Source of the DNA: Nanobdellota archaeon
Lineage (GTDB): Archaea; Nanobdellota; Nanobdellia; SCGC-AAA011-G17; VGLX01
DNA: 9,505 nucleotides
Reading direction: 5' to 3'
Assembly: GCA_018894775.1 (NCBI GenBank)
Contig: JAHIPG010000330.1
Coordinates: 1-9,505, forward strand
Made by a program: the position numbers and the translations under genes. Below are positions 5,615-9,505 of this stretch, in pieces (the first letter of the stretch is position 1; each line of letters begins with the position of its first letter). A model generated the notes under the pieces. The model was given only the letters and a program-made list of their open reading frames with translations, was not told the DNA's origin and did no database searches.

Positions 5615-6999
5615 TAATCAAACTTCCTTATTTCTTCACACATATCAACCTTCATTGCCTTGAAAAGAGGTTGGAAAAATAAAGGGGTAAGCATTCTTGC
5701 AGGAAAAACCAAAGGATGCAGACCATCTAACAGTAAAACACCTAGACCTGCATTGAATCCTCCTGCGCAACCTGTAATGCAATAATGCACTCCATTAGAT
5801 TCTTTACCAGCAATATACTTCCTGACAGCAAGGTTCCTTATAATTGGCAATAAAATACCTAAAACCAATCCGAAACCCCAAGGGATTCTAGTCTTAGCAG
5901 GATTAGCAATATCTTCAATTGAAACATCATAACCAGATTGCTTAACAAATTCCTCTAATGTTGATTTAGCAGAATTTTCAATATGGTCATATTGTTTAGC
6001 ATGATTATGTAAAGTAGTCATGAAAGTATAACCTTTTAGCTTATTTTCCAACATATCATTCTTGGCTATAGAAATAAAGAATTCATTATTAAAATTACCA
6101 TGGCTCTCTTCAAACTCCTTCATATTTTCTTTATGCTTTGCGTAAGTTTCATAATTCTCAACAAAGTTCTGCTCAGAGTCTATCAAATTATCTAAAACTT
6201 GAATTTTACTTTTAAGCTCTTTACTGTGTTCAGAATTTTCTATAATTTCTTTCTTTTTCTGAAGAGAAACAATCCCATCAGACAAACTTTTCTTTCTAGA
6301 CTCATCAGGTATTATTTTCTTATCTTTGATAAGATTATATACACTTACAAGATTATTAAGTGTAAATTGTTCTTTATTCAACAAGACACTAAGCCGGGTA
6401 TCCTTATAGTACTGCTTCAATAAATTATCTGCATTTACAACAATATCCTTGAATAGAGGATTAAGCTCTGACTCAAGTAAGGTTTCACCAGAATAAGTTA
6501 TATTCCCGTTCCCATCATTTATCAATGCAGAGTAATGTACAAATACCTCTTCCTCAAGCCTTGTTTTAGTCTCTGCAAGAACATTGATATTATTGTCATT
6601 TCTTAGATTAGACTCTAATTTCTTTATTTTATTATCAATAAGCTGGACTTCTGCACCCATATTTTGATCGTACATCACTTTCAAAGGAGATTTTTGATCA
6701 TCTAATATCTTGACTTTAGCAGATTTAATTTTAGCAATATTACCAAGCTCATCAATAGTTAAGATCTGGTCAGATGAATATTCCGCAAGTTTCTGATTGA
6801 ATATAGAATCTGCTTCAGCAGTAGTTTTGATATCTGCTAGTCGGGCAATCTGGACTTCCTCTTTAGATTGGTATTCTTCCCTAGCGGATATTGTTGCATA
6901 AGCAGGAAGAGCTAAAGTTGCAGCTGTATAAATTGCAGTTCCAGCTAAGCAAATCTTTGCTTTCTTATTCATTCCTTTCCATTTATTGTACATTTTCAT
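5614..6999 (-). CDS. P3: signal-peptide, helical, C-terminally membrane-anchored array protein (unknown family)
   Basis: 461 residues, function unknown. The N-terminus MKMYNKWKGMNKKAKICLAG is nearly the same as in P4, and the signal segment ends LPAYA (cleavage after A35). The EF-hand-like motif is 73-84 (E73, S75, D77, E84). The 'YYP' element is altered to VHYSALIND (about 153-162) and followed by sequon N166-I-T. LLNKEQF at about 206-212 resembles P5. HGNFNNEF is at about 300-307. NPAKTRIPW precedes membrane segment 1 (about 372-391); segment 2 is about 404-430, with signature D425-G426, H428-P429, P433-A-R435, T438-P439 and Q443-P444, and tail VDMC (C454). The ATG at 6997-6999 overlaps the P2 stop by 4 nt (ATGA). 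A second ATG at 6991-6993 is possible, but the first aligns with the MKIY and MGIY starts of sisters, so I prefer it. No clear ribosome-binding site is seen, which suggests coupled translation. Confidence 0.93.
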   Translation of the reverse strand: MKMYNKWKGMNKKAKICLAGTAIYTAATLALPAYATISAREEYQSKEEVQIARLADIKTTAEADSIFNQKLAEYSSDQILTIDELGNIAKIKSAKVKILDDQKSPLKVMYDQNMGAEVQLIDNKIKKLESNLRNDNNINVLAETKTRLEEEVFVHYSALINDGNGNITYSGETLLESELNPLFKDIVVNADNLLKQYYKDTRLSVLLNKEQFTLNNLVSVYNLIKDKKIIPDESRKKSLSDGIVSLQKKKEIIENSEHSKELKSKIQVLDNLIDSEQNFVENYETYAKHKENMKEFEESHGNFNNEFFISIAKNDMLENKLKGYTFMTTLHNHAKQYDHIENSAKSTLEEFVKQSGYDVSIEDIANPAKTRIPWGFGLVLGILLPIIRNLAVRKYIAGKESNGVHYCITGCAGGFNAGLGVLLLDGLHPLVFPARMLTPLFFQPLFKAMKVDMCEEIRKFD

Positions 7000-8468
7000 A
7001 GTTCTTCAGATAATTTGAACGCTTTTCTGATAGGTTCACCTAAGAAAGGGGATCCTAGCATGTAAGCAGGATAAACAAGTTCATGAAGCCCGAAAAATAA
7101 TAGGGGCCCTAGAATGCTTGGTATTAAAGCTATCTCTAAACCATCCCCTAAATCCATCTCCCTTCTTGTAACAAATCTTGAAATCAAAAAATTCCTTAAT
7201 GCAACAAATATAATACCTCCTAACCACGCAAGAGGCAAAGGAAGTTTAGGACTAGAAGGGTTTAAAGAATCCGTAACCTTAAGCTCAAGACCTTTCTTTT
7301 TAAAAAACTCTTCAAGTTCTTCCCTTGCATCATCTATATCCAAAGAGTATTTGTTAAGACCTGTCTCCTTAAATTTAACAAGCTCAAGGAACATCGAGTT
7401 AGTCCAGTACTTATTAGCATTACCATATTTTTCAAGATATTCATCCTGTGCATCCAGGACTTCAACATAATCTTCTAAACCATTGACAGGAGAAGATTCA
7501 AAGAACTCTTCATACTCAAAATCACTCTGATAGAATAAAAGATCTGACTTCATCTTAGAAAGTTTAACATTCATAGAACTAAGATCCGATTGGTACTGAT
7601 TATCAAGCTCAGCTTTCTTAGATTTAAGATTGGCCAGGATATCAACAGCTTCAGCTTTCTTCTTGCTATAAGTTTTAATATTATACATTGAAGGAGATTT
7701 TCTTTTTACTTTCAGAAGTTCTCTTAAAGATATTAAATCCTGTATCCTAAGGTCCTGATGATAGAACTGACTGACCTCCTTACTATCATAGACTACCTCA
7801 AATATCTTACTGCCTTCTTGGATAATCCCATAGATCCAATCATCTAAGTCTGCCACAAGATAAGAATCTGCATTAAAATTAAGGTTAGCATAATCTGACT
7901 CTGAACCTTTAATCAGACCAGGGTAATAAGTCTGTATAAGATTGTCTAAATCGGATTTTATTGCAGTAATCCTTTCCTTATGGGTATCAAATATTTTTTG
8001 GTTTGTATATTCTTCCTTAGCAAGTTTATCTATTATCTCAATATTTTCCTTAATACTGACTATATGAGAATCTAAATCCTTTGTAGGATTTTTGAAATAT
8101 TTAATATCTGTTTCAAGGGTTGATACCTTCCTATCTAATACCCATTTCATATCTCTATGATTGTTCTTACCCTCTTTTTTTTCTATATCCTCAAGAGCAT
8201 CCCCTTTTTTAGTGATAGCATGAAGATTCCTGGCCTCCTGTTTTTCTAAGAATTTATCAGCAGAATATTCTAAAAACTTCTCTTCGTAAAGATTCTTAGT
8301 CTGTTCAGCAGTCATCAAATGATGAATAGTAATAGGCTCAACAATCTTTTTCTCAACTTCCTGATTAGCATAGATAGGTAAAGCTAAGCTAGCTGTATAA
8401 AACGCAGCTCCAGCTAAGCAGCTCTTTGAAACCTTACTCATTCCTCTGAATTTTTCACTAATAGCCAT
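6996..8468 (-). CDS. P2: longest and most divergent array protein
   Basis: 490 residues, function unknown. The signal region (MAISEKFRGMSKVSKSCLAG, then hydrophobic, ending LPIYA, cleavage after A34) is close to P7, including an 18-nt exact DNA match. The EF-hand-like motif is 67-78 (E67, S69, D71, E78). Compared with sisters, extra helical sequence of very roughly 30-40 residues lies before TYYPGLI (about 180-186), and there is no N-x-T sequon after it (NLNFN). YGNANKYW at about 348-355 matches the P1 form (FGDKNRYW). Membrane segment 1 is about 410-430 (AWLGGIIFVALRNFLI), followed by the basic RFVTRR. The C-terminal signature is degraded: F459 replaces Asp, E463 replaces Pro and Y469 replaces Arg, while G460, H462, P467, S473-P474 and P479 remain. 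The tail (FKLSEEL) has no Cys. Its start overlaps the P1 stop by 11 nt. The loss of charged signature residues suggests a changed role. Confidence 0.92.
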   Translation of the reverse strand: MAISEKFRGMSKVSKSCLAGAAFYTASLALPIYANQEVEKKIVEPITIHHLMTAEQTKNLYEEKFLEYSADKFLEKQEARNLHAITKKGDALEDIEKKEGKNNHRDMKWVLDRKVSTLETDIKYFKNPTKDLDSHIVSIKENIEIIDKLAKEEYTNQKIFDTHKERITAIKSDLDNLIQTYYPGLIKGSESDYANLNFNADSYLVADLDDWIYGIIQEGSKIFEVVYDSKEVSQFYHQDLRIQDLISLRELLKVKRKSPSMYNIKTYSKKKAEAVDILANLKSKKAELDNQYQSDLSSMNVKLSKMKSDLLFYQSDFEYEEFFESSPVNGLEDYVEVLDAQDEYLEKYGNANKYWTNSMFLELVKFKETGLNKYSLDIDDAREELEEFFKKKGLELKVTDSLNPSSPKLPLPLAWLGGIIFVALRNFLISRFVTRREMDLGDGLEIALIPSILGPLLFFGLHELVYPAYMLGSPFLGEPIRKAFKLSEEL

Positions 8469-9505
8469 CTTTACCCTTCAAAAGTTTCCTTACAGGTTGT
8501 ATAACTAAAGGGGATGCCATCCTAACCCAATAAGCCAGAGGGTGCAACCCATCTGTGATAGCACAACCTACACCCCAACTTCCTACAGCTGCCGTAAATG
8601 AACCAAAATAATCTTCACCATTCGGATCATCATCAACATATTTTTTGACCATGAAATTCCTTATAATCGGGAATAATAAAGCATTACCCAAAAGACACCA
8701 AAGTAAATTGAACTTCAGATTAGAAGGATTCTTCATATCAGCAACTTTAGCCTCTAAACCTTCTGATTTAAGGTAATCATTTAAAGAATCCTGTACCAAA
8801 TTTTTATTATCATCATCTAAAAAAGCGTCTAAATCCTTATAACCTTCCTGCATCTCTCTCCTAATTTCCGCAAAGATAGAATCAGACCAGTACCTATTCT
8901 TATCGCCAAACTTCTCCAAATAATCATCAGCCTTGTGCTTATACACAACATACTCTGAAAAAAGTCTTGACTTACTAAGAACATCTGAATTGTTTTCAAG
9001 ATACTCTTCGAATAATTTTTTTTCTTCAGCACCCAGATTACTTTTCCAAATAGTCTCTTCCTCAGATTTTAATTTTTTGATATTATTCTTCAAAGCAATA
9101 TCTGTACCACCAACTTTCTTAGCAGATATTAACTTTAGTTCATAAATCTCTATCACTTTGATAAGTTTAGCTATGTGTTTCAACTCAAGACTGTCTCTAG
9201 AAGTATTCGCAACTCCATTTAAACTACTATCATTATACCTCATCATAAGCTTAGAATTTATCTCTTTAGCAGTATCCTTAATCAAAGTTTGGAGATTTGC
9301 AGTATTAATTTCTATATCTGCAGGGTAAGTAATATTAAGATTGCTATCGCTCTTATCAAGTATTCCTGGATATTCTGCTGATATCTTTTCTTTTATCTCA
9401 ACCTTCTTCTCTATCAAATAATCCAAGAAAAAATTGTCTGGCTCTTTAATCTTATCAAGATTTTGTTCCAAAATTTCTCTCTGATTAGATATTTCGTCAA
9501 TCTTA
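8458..9505 (-). CDS. P1: array protein of the P4 subgroup, 5' end beyond the right edge
   Basis: The frame is open to the window edge: 348 residues are visible before the TAG at 8458-8460. A TTG at 9469-9471 is not the true start, because the upstream in-frame codons (KIDEISNQREI) align with P4 (RINTERQEL) and the signal region must lie outside. Visible parts, counting the TTG codon as 1, are EYPGILDK (33-40), sequon N46-I-T, a Lys-rich helical middle, FGDKNRYW (188-195) and YLKSEGLEAKVADMKNP, which closely matches P4. Membrane segment 1 is about 254-275 and segment 2 about 288-312, with D307-G308, H310-P311, R317, S320-P321 and Q325-P326. The usual 'PAR' is 'WVR'. The tail is KGKDGY, without Cys; its Gly aligns with the TGA of P4. 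Function is unknown. The N-terminal third, and any promoter upstream, cannot be assessed. Confidence 0.9.
   Translation of the reverse strand, partial: KIDEISNQREILEQNLDKIKEPDNFFLDYLIEKKVEIKEKISAEYPGILDKSDSNLNITYPADIEINTANLQTLIKDTAKEINSKLMMRYNDSSLNGVANTSRDSLELKHIAKLIKVIEIYELKLISAKKVGGTDIALKNNIKKLKSEEETIWKSNLGAEEKKLFEEYLENNSDVLSKSRLFSEYVVYKHKADDYLEKFGDKNRYWSDSIFAEIRREMQEGYKDLDAFLDDDNKNLVQDSLNDYLKSEGLEAKVADMKNPSNLKFNLLWCLLGNALLFPIIRNFMVKKYVDDDPNGEDYFGSFTAAVGSWGVGCAITDGLHPLAYWVRMASPLVIQPVRKLLKGKDGY
8474..8479 (-). promoter_or_regulatory. Possible ribosome-binding site of P2 (GAAGGG)
   Basis: GAAGGG sits 5 nt upstream of the P2 ATG, inside the end of P1. Since P2 starts 11 nt before the P1 stop, terminating ribosomes would have to slip back to reinitiate, so a dedicated binding site makes sense here. 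The evidence is only its purine-rich character and spacing. Confidence 0.3.

Larger units (their letters stand above)
1..9505 (-). repeat. Tandem gene array of at least eight diverged direct copies (unit about 1.35-1.47 kb)
   Basis: The whole window is direct gene-length repeats in one orientation. Homology is clear at protein level from the shared N-terminus, EF-hand-like motif, YYP/NxTY element, GNFN element and C-terminal signature in the same order. DNA identity is confined to short patches. Both ends are cut mid-copy, so the array continues in both directions. Tandem duplication followed by divergence is the simplest origin. Confidence 0.9.

Noticed and set aside
6199..6423. Plus-strand open frame of 74 codons, Phe/Ile-rich
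   Set aside because: Its hydrophobic look comes from the complement of Lys/Glu codons in P3, not from a membrane-protein gene.
7114..7470. Plus-strand open frame of 118 codons
   Set aside because: The longest antisense frame but one, wholly inside P2, with no homologous frame opposite the sister genes.
81..8468. TGA read as an amino acid (alternative genetic code)
   Set aside because: Six long frames contain no internal TGA, Trp uses TGG and Gly uses GGN. The TGA stops of P7 and P2 fall where the family should end, and read-through gives no homologous sequence. Only the P4 TGA is odd, and mutation explains it.
8829..9145. Minus-strand 67-codon frame (8829-9032) and plus-strand 70-codon frame (8933-9145)
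   Set aside because: Both overlap P1, which has clear family homology through this stretch; no independent support.
9469..9471. TTG as the start codon of the rightmost gene
   Set aside because: The frame stays open to the window edge, and the upstream residues align with P4. A TTG start would leave the protein without its signal region and EF-hand-like motif.
81..9505. Pore-forming alpha-helical toxins (ClyA/Hbl-like)
   Set aside because: Coiled coils plus a hydrophobic hairpin resemble them superficially, but the hairpin is C-terminal with a fixed polar signature and I recognise no specific toxin motif. Not claimed without a structural match.
1..9505. Promoters, terminators, RNA genes, CRISPR or insertion sequences
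   Set aside because: Every base except a 24-nt and a 2-nt gap is coding; the repeats are gene-length and diverged, and no inverted repeats or transposase are seen.

Overview
The window holds one thing: a head-to-tail array of paralogous genes, all on the minus strand and packed with essentially no space between them. Six copies are complete (447-490 codons) and two are cut by the window edges, so at least eight copies are present. In transcription order (right to left) I call them P1 (8458-9505, 5' end outside the window), P2 (6996-8468), P3 (5614-6999), P4 (4268-5611), P5 (2831-4243), P6 (1442-2830), P7 (81-1442) and P8 (1-84, only its first 28 codons inside). Junctions are overlaps of 11, 4, 1 and 4 nt, one exact abutment, a 2-nt gap and one 24-nt gap. 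This looks like the interior of a long operon. I see no promoter, terminator, RNA gene, insertion sequence or CRISPR array.

I do not recognise the family. Every complete copy has the same plan: (1) a long basic N-terminus and a hydrophobic segment ending in an AxA-like site, most simply a signal peptide; (2) a short conserved helix-loop-helix in which Glu, Ser, Asp and Glu sit at the spacing of an EF-hand loop; (3) Lys/Glu-rich, probably coiled-coil helices around a conserved 'YYPG/A...NxTY' element, and later a 'GNFNxxW'-like element; (4) a C-terminal membrane hairpin with a strongly conserved 'DGLHPLVxPARMLSPLxLQP' signature, often followed by a DPC tail. The inferred picture is a set of secreted, membrane-anchored helical proteins with the large domain outside the cell. 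They would be co-expressed in series, either as subunits of one heteromeric surface structure or as a diversifying surface repertoire.

The copies fall into subgroups: A (P3, P5, P6, P7, probably P8), B (P1, P4) and a divergent P2. Relationships differ along the proteins, and there are short exact DNA matches between non-adjacent copies, which suggests duplication plus local recombination. P4 also shows fresh decay: a displaced start, and a TGA that cuts off a still-readable conserved tail. That tail is the only 'intergenic' DNA of any length.

The organism cannot be identified securely. The DNA is AT-rich (about one third G+C by eye), uses the standard code, has very dense overlapping genes, and one GTGAT-type ribosome-binding site that fits an archaeal anti-Shine-Dalgarno. 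A small-genome DPANN archaeon (for example Woesearchaeota/Pacearchaeota-like) is my best guess; a low-GC candidate-phylum bacterium is the main alternative.
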